From an uncultured Coriobacteriia bacterium (lineage in GTDB: Bacteria; Actinomycetota; Coriobacteriia; Coriobacteriales; QAMH01): a DNA stretch of 12,719 bases. Both the position numbers and the translations under genes were made by a program. Positions 6,264 to 12,719 of the stretch are shown here, one piece after another; position 1 is the first letter of the stretch; each line of letters begins with the position of its first letter. The DNA is taken from contig CABSKV010000041.1 in assembly GCA_902478425.1 (NCBI GenBank), forward strand, positions 1-12,719, given 5' to 3'. The notes below the pieces were generated by a model that did no database searches, was not told where the DNA came from, and was given only the letters and a program-made list of their open reading frames with translations.

Positions 6264-8443
6264 TACAGATCACCCCTTCCGGACTCGATCTTGCAGAGGA
6301 AAGAACGCATGGCCGTGGCACCGTAGCCAGGCTCGGCAGGCTCGGACGGAACGAGCACGTTGCCGTTGGCCTTGTCCCAGCCGTAGCCGGGCAGCCCCAG
6401 CGCCTCGCATTCGTCACGCCAGGCAGGACGCGGAACGAACACGACGCCCTTCTTGGCCTCGCGCGACACGAGCGCCTTGGAGATGATCGAGCCGCGCGGC
6501 GAGGAGATGGTCACCCATTCGCCATCGGTCACCTTGTAGGTGGCGGCGTCGTCCGGATGGATGACGACGAACGGCTCGGGATAGAAGTAGCGCTGGGCGG
6601 GTACGTTGGTCCACGCGGAATGGAAGAAGCTGTAGACGCGATGTCCCGTCGAGCCGATGAGCGGGTATTCCTCGGCCAGCTCGGGCGTGGAATAGGGGCT
6701 CTCGGCCGGCTCGGTGTAATCCGGCAGCGGGTCGTATCCGAACAGCTGCATGGTCGGCGAGGAGAACTCGATCTTACCCGTGACAGTCGGGAATCCCGGC
6801 TGCCCGTCGGGGCGCAACATGCCCTTCTCGTACTTCTTGTACACCGGCTCGGCGGTGAGGTCGGCGTTGCCGACGACGCGCACCGGCACCTCCTGGAACT
6901 CCTCCCAGGTGAGGTCGAAGTCGTAGAACTCTTTGAGGCGCCAGAGGACCATTTCCTTCTCGTCCTTCCAGGGCCATTGCTCGGGGTTCATGCGCTTGCC
7001 CCATTGCAGCCAGAACCACCAGTCGTCCTTGCATTCGCCAGGCGCGGGCACGGCCTGGTCGAAGGCGAGGATGAAGGGACCGTCCAGCTCCTCGTCATAC
7101 GTGCAGCGCTCCGACCAGTCGGCCGTGGGCAGCACGATGTCGGCCAGCTGGGCCGTGGGCGAGAGGTAGAAGTCCTTCACCACGACGAGGTCGAGATTGG
7201 GGCTGGTCATGGCCTGATAGGTCAGGTTGGCGTCCTCGTAGCACAGCAGCGGGTCGTCGGCGACGGCGACGAACATCTTCACGGGGCGCGGCTCGCCGGT
7301 GATCATGGCCTTGAAGACGGAGTTGGGGTCGTTGGAGCGGCCGAAGGACTTGTACAGCGGGTGCTTCTCTCCGCCAAAGGTGAAGAGGTCCGGGCGACCC
7401 GGGTCCTTCGTCGAATCCCACAGCGTGATCTTGTCATCCAGCATGACCGAGAAGGCCACGGGCACGTTCACGCCGCCGGGCACGTCGATGTGACCCAGGA
7501 GGCCCTGGAGACATGCGATGGCGCGGCCGTTCTGGATGGCGTTCGTGTGCATGCAGCCCGGCCCGAGGCCGACCATCATGCCTACGGGACCGTCTTGGCC
7601 CATCATGCGGGCGGCGGTCACGACCTGCTCGGGCTTGATCCAGCAGACATCAGCCACCTTCTCGGGCGTCCACTCCTCGACGCGCTGCTTGAGCTCGTCG
7701 AAGCCGAAGGTCCAATCGGCGATCCATTGCTCGTCGTACCAGCCGTTCGCGATGATCTCGCGCATGATGCCGAGCGCAAGTGCTCCGTCCGTGCCGGGAC
7801 GCGGCTGGATGGCCAGGTCGGCGTGCTTGGACATGTCCTGGAAGCGCGAGTCGATGACGATGAGGTTGGCACCGGACTTCTGGTTGTCCAGAATGCGCTT
7901 CATGATGCCGCGCTCCATGGCAGGATTCTGGCCCCACAGCACCATGGTGCCGGAATTCGCCAGGTCGCCGTCAGCCGGAGAGAAGATGCCAAGCGAGATG
8001 GCGTTGGGCAGGATGTGCGGCATGAGGCACACGTGCGTGGGCACGAGACTCCAGCCTTCCAGGCCCAGGGTGGAGTTGAGGCGGCAGTGCCAGTGGTTCG
8101 TGGTGCGGCCAGTGCCCTGGCCGGTCACGATGGCTTCCGGTCCGTACTCCTCGATGATGCGGCGGGACTCGCTCGCGATGGTGTCGAGCGCCTCGTCCCA
8201 GGTGATGCGCTCCCACTCCCCGCTTCCGCGCGGTCCGACGCGCTTCATCGGATAGAGCAGGCGGCCCTCGGTATTGTTGTGGATCTCGCGCTCGGACATG
8301 CCGGCGCCGCAGATAACACCAAAGGACTTGGGATTGTCAGGATCGCCCTCAATCTTGACGATCTCATCGCCATCGGAGTAGACGATTACTCCGCATCTGG
8401 CGTGACAGGTGGTGCAAACGGTTCGGGTCTTCTTGATGGGCAT
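6263..8443 (-). CDS. Cytoplasmic molybdopterin-dependent oxidoreductase, acetylene-hydratase-like branch of the DMSO reductase family
   Basis: A 726-aa catalytic subunit of the Mo/W-bis-MGD family. An N-terminal 4Fe-4S site uses Cys10, 13, 17 and 45, followed by 'GRLLYPMKRVG' and 'ERITWDEALDTIA'. Cys139 in 'THVCLMPH' lies where the family places its metal ligand and where acetylene hydratase has Cys141. The C-terminal MGD-binding domain spans about 595-715 ('STGHRVYSFFHSAWTN', 'GEWVTISSPRG'). There is no Tat signal, so the enzyme is cytoplasmic. Size and order match acetylene hydratase (730 aa) and related cytoplasmic enzymes, but that enzyme's active Asp beside the second Cys is His14 here, and the Lys two after the fourth Cys is Ala47. 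RBS AGGGAG lies 7 nt before the ATG. It is operonic with a ferredoxin and divergent from a LysR gene, as in substrate-induced loci of Eggerthellaceae. The family is certain; the substrate is unknown, with aromatic dehydroxylation one possibility. Confidence 0.93.
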   Translation of the reverse strand: MPIKKTRTVCTTCHARCGVIVYSDGDEIVKIEGDPDNPKSFGVICGAGMSEREIHNNTEGRLLYPMKRVGPRGSGEWERITWDEALDTIASESRRIIEEYGPEAIVTGQGTGRTTNHWHCRLNSTLGLEGWSLVPTHVCLMPHILPNAISLGIFSPADGDLANSGTMVLWGQNPAMERGIMKRILDNQKSGANLIVIDSRFQDMSKHADLAIQPRPGTDGALALGIMREIIANGWYDEQWIADWTFGFDELKQRVEEWTPEKVADVCWIKPEQVVTAARMMGQDGPVGMMVGLGPGCMHTNAIQNGRAIACLQGLLGHIDVPGGVNVPVAFSVMLDDKITLWDSTKDPGRPDLFTFGGEKHPLYKSFGRSNDPNSVFKAMITGEPRPVKMFVAVADDPLLCYEDANLTYQAMTSPNLDLVVVKDFYLSPTAQLADIVLPTADWSERCTYDEELDGPFILAFDQAVPAPGECKDDWWFWLQWGKRMNPEQWPWKDEKEMVLWRLKEFYDFDLTWEEFQEVPVRVVGNADLTAEPVYKKYEKGMLRPDGQPGFPTVTGKIEFSSPTMQLFGYDPLPDYTEPAESPYSTPELAEEYPLIGSTGHRVYSFFHSAWTNVPAQRYFYPEPFVVIHPDDAATYKVTDGEWVTISSPRGSIISKALVSREAKKGVVFVPRPAWRDECEALGLPGYGWDKANGNVLVPSEPAEPGYGATAMRSFLCKIESGRGDL

Positions 8444-8493
8444 GGTACCACTCCCTTCGACGCCGCATGGCGGCAGACGTTTGCCTTGCGCTC

Positions 8494-8523
8494 ATTATCC
8501 GCGGGTAAGATAGGAGAACGCAA
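8494..8523 (-). promoter_or_regulatory. Candidate promoter of the molybdopterin-oxidoreductase operon
   Basis: On the minus strand GATAAT (8494-8499) is a five-of-six -10 box, 18 bp from TTGCGT (8518-8523), which keeps only the TTG of the -35 consensus. It lies 50 bp before the start codon. A good -10 with a poor -35 suits a LysR-activated promoter. The leader also holds a small hairpin, GCCGC-atg-GCGGC (8462-8474). Confidence 0.5.
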
Positions 8524-8534
8524 ACAGAAAGAAG

Positions 8535-8571
8535 TTGCGAGCCCACAACCGCAGGTTGTAACGCCCCGTTG
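8535..8571. promoter_or_regulatory. Possible LysR binding region (GTTG/CAAC half-sites)
   Basis: A perfect dyad ACAACC-gca-GGTTGT spans 8545-8559, flanked by further GTTG copies at 8534-8537 and 8568-8571. It lies just upstream of the -35 of the molybdenum operon and between it and the divergent lysR-type gene, where LysR proteins usually bind. A second inverted repeat, GCGCAT-19 nt-ATGCGC, lies at 8580-8610. The repeats are visible; the binding is inference. Confidence 0.4.
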
Positions 8572-8653
8572 CTGGCATAGCGCATGCGGAAGCGGTATCA
8601 TCGTATGCGCGTGCTGTCGCGTCATCATTGGCGAACTTCAGCAAGGGAGTCCC

Positions 8654-9613
8654 ATGCGGTCGGAGTCCTTGGCATACTTTCTCGAGATTGCCGAGAGCGG
8701 CTCGTTTACCCATGCGGCAAAGAAGCTCTACGTCTCCCAGCAAGGCCTGAGCAAATCCATCAAGGCGCTTGAGCGCGATCTTGGCTGCCGGCTGTTTCGT
8801 CGCACCGGCTCGCGACTCGAGCTCACGAACGCCGGTCACGCGCTCATTCCCCATGCACGGCAATGCATCCATGACATCGAGCTGCTGCGTGCGGCGATGG
8901 AGCCCTTCGGGCGCATGGCATCCCCACGTCGCAAGCAGGCCGGGGAGGATGAAGCCACCTTGCATGCCACGGCGTTCGTGTCCGATTCGCTCCTCTCGCT
9001 TCTCCAAGACGAGCTCAGGCAAGCGGAGCTTGACGACGTGCAGGTCATCGAGCACTCGTATGCGGAGATCATCAGTGAGCTCAAGACCGGAACGACGCAG
9101 GAGCTCTTCGCGCTATGCCTTCCCGAAAACGACGTTCCCGAGCTGACGGCCATTCCGCATGTGGTGTTTCGCCCGATGTTCGTGACGGAGATCATGCTGG
9201 TCGGCTCATCGGATTTCATCCATTCCGACAAGGGGGCCTTCAGCCTCAGACGCGTGGCGAAGCTACCTGTCGTCTACTACAACGACCCGCTGCTCAACAA
9301 GATCATCCGCGACATGTTTCGCGACCAGCCACTCGAGGACATCCGCATGCACTCATCGTCGCTGGGCCGCATATCGCAGGCAATTCAGCGGGGCAAGGCC
9401 GTCACGTTCAGCGATTCGCTGAGCGTCTACTTGAGCGAGCCTGACGAGGGCCTTGCCACGGCGCATATCGAAGGCGCGGCGCGCTTCGTCATGGGGTTCG
9501 CGTATCTCGACAACACGGGCGTCTCGTCAGGGGCGCTCGACTACCTCGAGGACTTCGCGGCATGCTTCCGCGCCCGCTGCGCGCCCTACCTGGAACGCTA
9601 CCCGCTCGGTTAA
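8654..9613 (+). CDS. LysR-family transcriptional regulator
   Basis: A 319-aa regulator. Residues 3-62 form the LysR winged HTH ('LAYFLEIAESGSFTHAAKKL', then 'SQQGLSKSIKALERDLGCRL' and 'LTNAG'). The rest (about 95-300) is a divergent periplasmic-binding-protein-like effector domain, recognisable by its position and by 'ELKTGTTQELFALCLPENDV'. The start at 8654 has AAGGGAG 4 nt upstream; the frame is open far upstream but antisense to the molybdenum enzyme, so the later start is right. Head-to-head with the molybdopterin-oxidoreductase operon across 210 bp, it is the probable substrate-responsive regulator of that operon. Eggerthellaceae often pair such enzymes with dedicated regulators. A weak plus-strand -10 (TATCAT at 8596-8601) may serve it. 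The effector is unknown. Confidence 0.9.
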   Translation: MRSESLAYFLEIAESGSFTHAAKKLYVSQQGLSKSIKALERDLGCRLFRRTGSRLELTNAGHALIPHARQCIHDIELLRAAMEPFGRMASPRRKQAGEDEATLHATAFVSDSLLSLLQDELRQAELDDVQVIEHSYAEIISELKTGTTQELFALCLPENDVPELTAIPHVVFRPMFVTEIMLVGSSDFIHSDKGAFSLRRVAKLPVVYYNDPLLNKIIRDMFRDQPLEDIRMHSSSLGRISQAIQRGKAVTFSDSLSVYLSEPDEGLATAHIEGAARFVMGFAYLDNTGVSSGALDYLEDFAACFRARCAPYLERYPLG

Positions 9614-9634
9614 GGTTGGGCAGGCGATGGGGAA

Positions 9635-9696
9635 GCGACTACGGGCGTGATTTACGCGTCGCAGGCGGAGAAGGCGCGGTCGGCGAGGCTGCTCGC
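9635..9696. terminator. Weak hairpins between convergent genes
   Basis: Two small stems lie between the lysR-type stop and the convergent Spx-like stop. One is GCGAC/GTCGC (9635-9639, 9658-9662) continuing, after a 5-nt bulge, as GCGT/ACGC. The other is GCGAG-gctg-CTCGC (9683-9696). Neither has a T-run, so they are at best weak terminators. Confidence 0.3.
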
Positions 9697-9706
9697 AAAG
9701 CTGAGA

Positions 9707-10072
9707 CTATAGCCCCAGCGCCTGCATCCAGGCGTCCTCCTTGAAACCAGGAATCACCGTCGCATCGGTTACCAACAGGGGGCGCTTCACGAGCATGCCA
9801 TTGCTTGCCAGCAAGGCGTATTGCTCGGCTTCACTCATATTCGGCAGCTTCTTCGACAGCTCCATCTCGCGGTACAGCATGCCACTCGTATTGAAGAGGC
9901 GTTTGAGGGGGAGTCCGCTGCGCTCATGCCACGTACGAAGCTCGTCGGCAGTGGGGTTATCCTCCACGATGTGACGCGCCGTATAGCTCACGCCATGCTC
10001 GTCGAGCCATTTTTTGGACTTCTTGCAAGTTGAGCACTTCGGATATTCCAGAAACAGAACTTCGTTTGGCAT
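9707..10072 (-). CDS. Spx/ArsC-family thioredoxin-fold protein
   Basis: A 121-aa protein of the ArsC/Spx/YffB group: N-terminal 'EYPKCSTCKKSKKWLDEHGV' with a Cys13-Ser-Thr-Cys16 redox pair, 'LFNTSGMLYREM' at 59-70, and 'LVKRPLLV' at 94-101 with the conserved Arg97-Pro98. Proteins with a CxxC at this place behave as redox switches or glutathione/thiol-type reductases rather than classical arsenate reductases, although automatic annotation often calls them arsenate reductase. No ars genes are nearby. RBS GGGAGG lies 4 nt before the ATG. The gene follows msrA by only 14 nt on the same strand, so the two form an operon, pointing to thiol or oxidative stress. The fold and family are firm; the exact role is not. 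Confidence 0.85.
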   Translation of the reverse strand: MPNEVLFLEYPKCSTCKKSKKWLDEHGVSYTARHIVEDNPTADELRTWHERSGLPLKRLFNTSGMLYREMELSKKLPNMSEAEQYALLASNGMLVKRPLLVTDATVIPGFKEDAWMQALGL

Positions 10073-10086
10073 GAGGCCTCCCTATT

Positions 10087-10611
<525 letters not shown>

Positions 10612-10637
10612 GACGTCCCCATCGTTTGGTTACTTGC

Positions 10638-10667
10638 ATCTTAGCGGAATCCTTCCTGTGGGATAAT
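10638..10667. promoter_or_regulatory. Divergent promoter elements between msrA and nnrE
   Basis: The plus-strand GATAAT (10662-10667) is a five-of-six -10 box about 37 nt before the nnrE start. The minus-strand TAAGAT (10643-10638) is a four-of-six -10 box 27 nt before the msrA start. Neither has a clear -35 at normal spacing, so control by an activator or an extended -10 is possible. The two promoters would overlap. Confidence 0.4.
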
Positions 10668-10703
10668 GACGCAAACCTAACATCCGATTTCGAAGGGTCT
10701 CCT

Positions 10704-11426
10704 ATGCAACTCATCGACTTGCAGTGTGTGGACGGGGGCGTGGCGCAGGCCCCGGTGCTCGACGTGGCAGACGTCGTCACGCTTGAGCAGCGTATCGCGC
10801 AAGATGGCACCTCGCTTCTCGAGCTCATGACACGCGCGGGAAGTGCTCTCGCGCACGCGGCGCAGGCACATGCGGCGCCCGGAGCCACGGTCGTCATTCT
10901 CGCGGGTTCGGGCAACAACGGCGGCGATGGCTGGGTGGCCGCTCGCGCGCTTGCCGCGACGGGTCGCAACGTGACGCTCGTGAGCAAGGCAGCAGCCAAT
11001 GAGGTTACGGCGCAGCCGGCTCGCACCGCCGCCATAGAAACCGCATCCACCACTGACTTCGAGCTTGTCATCGCCCCGTCAGATGAAGAGCTTGCCTGCC
11101 TGCTCGGCAGTGCTGACCTTATCGTCGACGCTATTCTCGGCACGGGTTTTGCCCACGACCAGGTGAGTGAGCCCTATGCCACGTGGATTCGCCTAGCAAA
11201 CGCGGCGAGAAACGACCACGGTACGCGCATCGTCGCAGCCGATTGTCCCAGTGGTCTGAATGCGCAGACCGGCACGGCTGCAAGCGGCTGCATCATGGCC
11301 GATGAGACCGTCACGATGATCGTGCCCAAGACCGGCCTTCTGGAATCGCAGGCACATCCATACGTTGGCACGCTGCTGCTCGCCCCGCTCATTTCGATTG
11401 AGGAGTACTTCGATGACCTGCTTTGA
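10704..11426 (+). CDS. nnrE: NAD(P)H-hydrate epimerase (stand-alone YjeF_N domain)
   Basis: A 240-aa YjeF N-domain protein. It carries 'GSGNNGGDG' at 68-76 followed by 'AARAL', 'DAILGTG' at 142-148, 'DCPSGL' at 180-185 with the family's conserved Asp, and 'TVTMIVPKTGLL' at 202-213. It interconverts the R and S forms of NAD(P)HX, the damaged hydrated cofactor, so that the S-specific dehydratase can repair it. In E. coli YjeF this domain is fused to the dehydratase; here that domain is absent and would have to be encoded elsewhere. The start at 10704 has AAGGG 6 nt upstream; the frame extends to 10626 without an RBS. Its last 14 nt overlap the start of the aldo/keto reductase gene, so the two are co-translated, tying cofactor repair to an NAD(P)H-using enzyme. 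Confidence 0.9.
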   Translation: MQLIDLQCVDGGVAQAPVLDVADVVTLEQRIAQDGTSLLELMTRAGSALAHAAQAHAAPGATVVILAGSGNNGGDGWVAARALAATGRNVTLVSKAAANEVTAQPARTAAIETASTTDFELVIAPSDEELACLLGSADLIVDAILGTGFAHDQVSEPYATWIRLANAARNDHGTRIVAADCPSGLNAQTGTAASGCIMADETVTMIVPKTGLLESQAHPYVGTLLLAPLISIEEYFDDLL

Positions 11427-12525
11427 TGACGTTCGCGGCAAGCTGGGCTTCGGCCTCATGCGCCTGCCGAAGATCGATGGCGAGATTGACATCCCGCAAT
11501 TCAGCGACATGGTCGACGCCTTCCTTGGCGCCGGTTTCAACTACTTTGACACGGCCTGGGCTTACCCGGGAAGCGAGGAAGCCACGCGCAAGGCGCTTGT
11601 CGAGCGCTATCCGCGTGATGCGTTCCTGCTTGCCACCAAGGCGGCTTCGTGGCTCAAGTGCGAGACGGCGCAGGAGGCATACGCCCAGCTCGACACCTCG
11701 CTCGAACGCACGGGCGCAGGCTATATCGACTACTACCTCATGCACAACTTGGGAAGCGTGCGCACGGCGGCGTTCGGTCGCTTCGACATGTGGGAGTTCG
11801 CTCAGCGCAAGCGCGAAGAGGGGCTCATCCGTCACCTCGGGCTCTCCATCCACGACAGCGCCGATGCGCTCGACGCCGTGCTAGCCGCGCATCCCGAAGT
11901 CGAGTTCGTGCAGCTCCAGGTGAACTATCTCGATTGGGACAACCCGGTGCACCAGAGCCATGCATGCCTCGAGGTCGCACGCAAACACGGCAAGCCCGTC
12001 GTGGTCATGGAGCCGCTACGCGGCGGGCTGCTGGCAAACCCTCCCGAATCCGTGCGTCGCATCTTCGAGCAAGCCGATCCGGCAAGCTCGTGCGCGTCGT
12101 GGGCGCTGCGCTTTGCCGCCAGCCAGCCCGATGTCGCCGTCGTGCTTTCGGGCATGAGCGACCTCGAGCAGATGGAAGCCAACATCCGCACCATGCGGGA
12201 TTTCGAGCGCATGAGCGCTGACGAGGAGGCGGTGATCGCACGTGCGCAGGACGAGTTCGCGAAGTTCGACCTCATCCCCTGCACCGGATGCGATTACTGC
12301 GCGAAGGCATGCCCGGCCAACATCGGCATTTCGGGCGCGCTGCTCGCACTCAACGCGTATGCGATGTTCGGCAGCTACAAGAACGAGTGGATCGTCGGCG
12401 GCGAGCGCAAGAACAAGCGCAAGCCGAGCGAATGCCTGCAATGCGGCGCCTGCGAGAAGGTATGCCCGCAGCAAATCCCCATCGTGGCCGAGCTCAAACG
12501 CGCGGTCGAGCTGCTCGGTTTGTAA
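11413..12525 (+). CDS. Aldo/keto reductase with C-terminal double 4Fe-4S domain
   Basis: A 370-aa fusion. Residues 1-270 are an aldo/keto reductase barrel with the catalytic tetrad Asp46 and Tyr51 ('FDTAWAYPGSE'), Lys76 ('LATKAA') and His111 ('YYLMHNLGS'). The C-terminal part carries two 4Fe-4S motifs: Cys290, 293, 296, 300 ('CTGCDYCAKAC') and Cys341, 344, 347, 351 ('CLQCGACEKVC'). Such fusions are common in anaerobes and probably let electrons flow between ferredoxin-type carriers and a carbonyl substrate; the substrate is unknown. The ATG at 11413 has GAGGAG 7 nt upstream, inside nnrE, and overlaps that gene by 14 nt. A TTG 48 nt earlier is open in frame but has no support. All eight cluster Cys are intact and the length is normal. 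Confidence 0.93.
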   Translation: MTCFDDVRGKLGFGLMRLPKIDGEIDIPQFSDMVDAFLGAGFNYFDTAWAYPGSEEATRKALVERYPRDAFLLATKAASWLKCETAQEAYAQLDTSLERTGAGYIDYYLMHNLGSVRTAAFGRFDMWEFAQRKREEGLIRHLGLSIHDSADALDAVLAAHPEVEFVQLQVNYLDWDNPVHQSHACLEVARKHGKPVVVMEPLRGGLLANPPESVRRIFEQADPASSCASWALRFAASQPDVAVVLSGMSDLEQMEANIRTMRDFERMSADEEAVIARAQDEFAKFDLIPCTGCDYCAKACPANIGISGALLALNAYAMFGSYKNEWIVGGERKNKRKPSECLQCGACEKVCPQQIPIVAELKRAVELLGL

Positions 12526-12531
12526 TCGGAG

Positions 12532-12545
12532 AGGCGCTTTCGCCT
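12532..12545. terminator. Short hairpin between convergent genes
   Basis: AGGCG-cttt-CGCCT forms a 5-bp stem between the aldo/keto reductase stop and the convergent thioredoxin-like gene. No T-run follows on either strand, so termination here would be weak. Confidence 0.3.
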
Positions 12546-12551
12546 GTCCTG

Positions 12552-12719
12552 CTAGAACGCGACGCTGCTAAGCGACTGCTCCACGCTTGGCGTGAGCTCG
12601 TCGACTTTGCCCTCGGCAAATGCCAGGATCTCGTCCTTCGTGAGGAAGCCCTCGTGCTTGGCGATGAGCTCGCCGTTATCGACGAGAATGAACGAGGGCG
12701 TCTCGGAAATGCCGTAGAC
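12552..12719 (-). CDS. Thioredoxin-fold protein, C-terminal 55 residues (5' end outside window)
   Basis: The minus frame is open from the window edge to a TAG at 12552-12554 and encodes 55 residues. They begin 'VYGISETPSFILVDNGELIA', which holds the thioredoxin-fold cis-proline loop (Thr-Pro at visible residues 7-8) and the following beta strand and turn. 'KHEGFLTKDEILAFAEGKVD' then gives the closing helix. The active-site CxxC would lie upstream, outside the window, so I cannot say whether it is a true thioredoxin, a TlpA/SoxW-type protein or a redox-inactive relative. It is convergent with the aldo/keto reductase gene. A thioredoxin nearby would suit MsrA, which needs one, but nothing shows that link. 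Confidence 0.75.
   Translation of the reverse strand, partial: VYGISETPSFILVDNGELIAKHEGFLTKDEILAFAEGKVDELTPSVEQSLSSVAF

Noticed and set aside
6263..8443. Annotation as acetylene hydratase
   Set aside because: Overall similarity is clear, but the catalytic Asp position is His14 and the Lys after the fourth cluster Cys is missing; a dedicated ferredoxin partner also argues for a redox reaction.
6557..8653. A 699-codon plus-strand frame, open antisense to the molybdenum enzyme and fused in frame to the LysR gene
   Set aside because: The predicted protein is low-complexity, rich in His, Gly, Val and Arg with no family motif, as expected opposite a GC-rich gene. The LysR HTH begins right at the ATG at 8654 with its own RBS.
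9707..10072. Annotation as a true arsenate reductase
   Set aside because: It has an Spx/YffB-like CxxC, no ars genes nearby, and forms an operon with msrA; a thiol-redox role fits better.
10626..10703. Upstream extension of nnrE by 26 codons
   Set aside because: It would cover the promoter region and has no RBS; the ATG at 10704 has AAGGG at good spacing.

Overview
The window is high-GC, gene-dense bacterial DNA. It holds nine complete protein genes with clear family assignments, one complete small gene of unknown function, and two genes cut by the window edges. I see no rRNA, tRNA, CRISPR array, insertion sequence or phage gene. The gene mix fits an anaerobic, gut-type actinobacterium of the Coriobacteriia, probably the Eggerthellaceae: a cytoplasmic molybdopterin oxidoreductase with a small ferredoxin partner and its own LysR regulator, a ferredoxin-fused aldo/keto reductase, and GC-rich codons. 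That placement is inference from gene content and was not checked by a search.

Layout from left to right. (1) 1-732 (+): the C-terminal part of a PucR/CdaR-type regulator. A strong hairpin separates it from a convergent 71-aa protein of unknown function (792-1007, -). (2) 1206-4740: a divergent pair, a TipA-like MerR regulator (-) and a UvrA-like double-ABC ATPase without the UvrB-binding domain (+). They share a 175-bp intergenic region holding one perfect dyad whose two arms each contain a -35-like TTGAC, one per strand. This looks like a self-contained drug-sensing and resistance module. (3) 4758-5735 (-): a CtBP-like D-2-hydroxyacid dehydrogenase, tail to tail with the UvrA gene. (4) 5928-8443 (-): a two-gene operon for an acetylene-hydratase-like molybdopterin oxidoreductase and a two-cluster ferredoxin, coupled by a TAATG overlap, with a hairpin terminator downstream. 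A LysR regulator (8654-9613, +) is divergent from it. (5) 9707-10611 (-): msrA followed by an Spx/ArsC-family thioredoxin-fold protein. (6) 10704-12525 (+): a stand-alone NAD(P)HX epimerase overlapping by 14 nt an aldo/keto reductase with a C-terminal double 4Fe-4S domain. (7) 12552-12719 (-): the C-terminal end of a thioredoxin-fold protein.

Themes. The left half centres on xenobiotic sensing and defence (TipA-like sensor plus class II UvrA). The centre is a regulated catabolic or respiratory redox enzyme of unknown substrate. The right half is mainly redox repair and nicotinamide-cofactor chemistry (MsrA, Spx-like protein, NAD(P)HX epimerase, Fe-S aldo/keto reductase, thioredoxin-like protein). 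The observations most worth following up are a possible internal translation start in the TipA-like gene that would yield a free drug-binding domain, the single dyad between it and uvrA, and unusual residues at key positions of the molybdenum enzyme (Ala47 where relatives carry Lys, His14 where acetylene hydratase carries Asp). No stretch longer than 300 bases lacks a gene.
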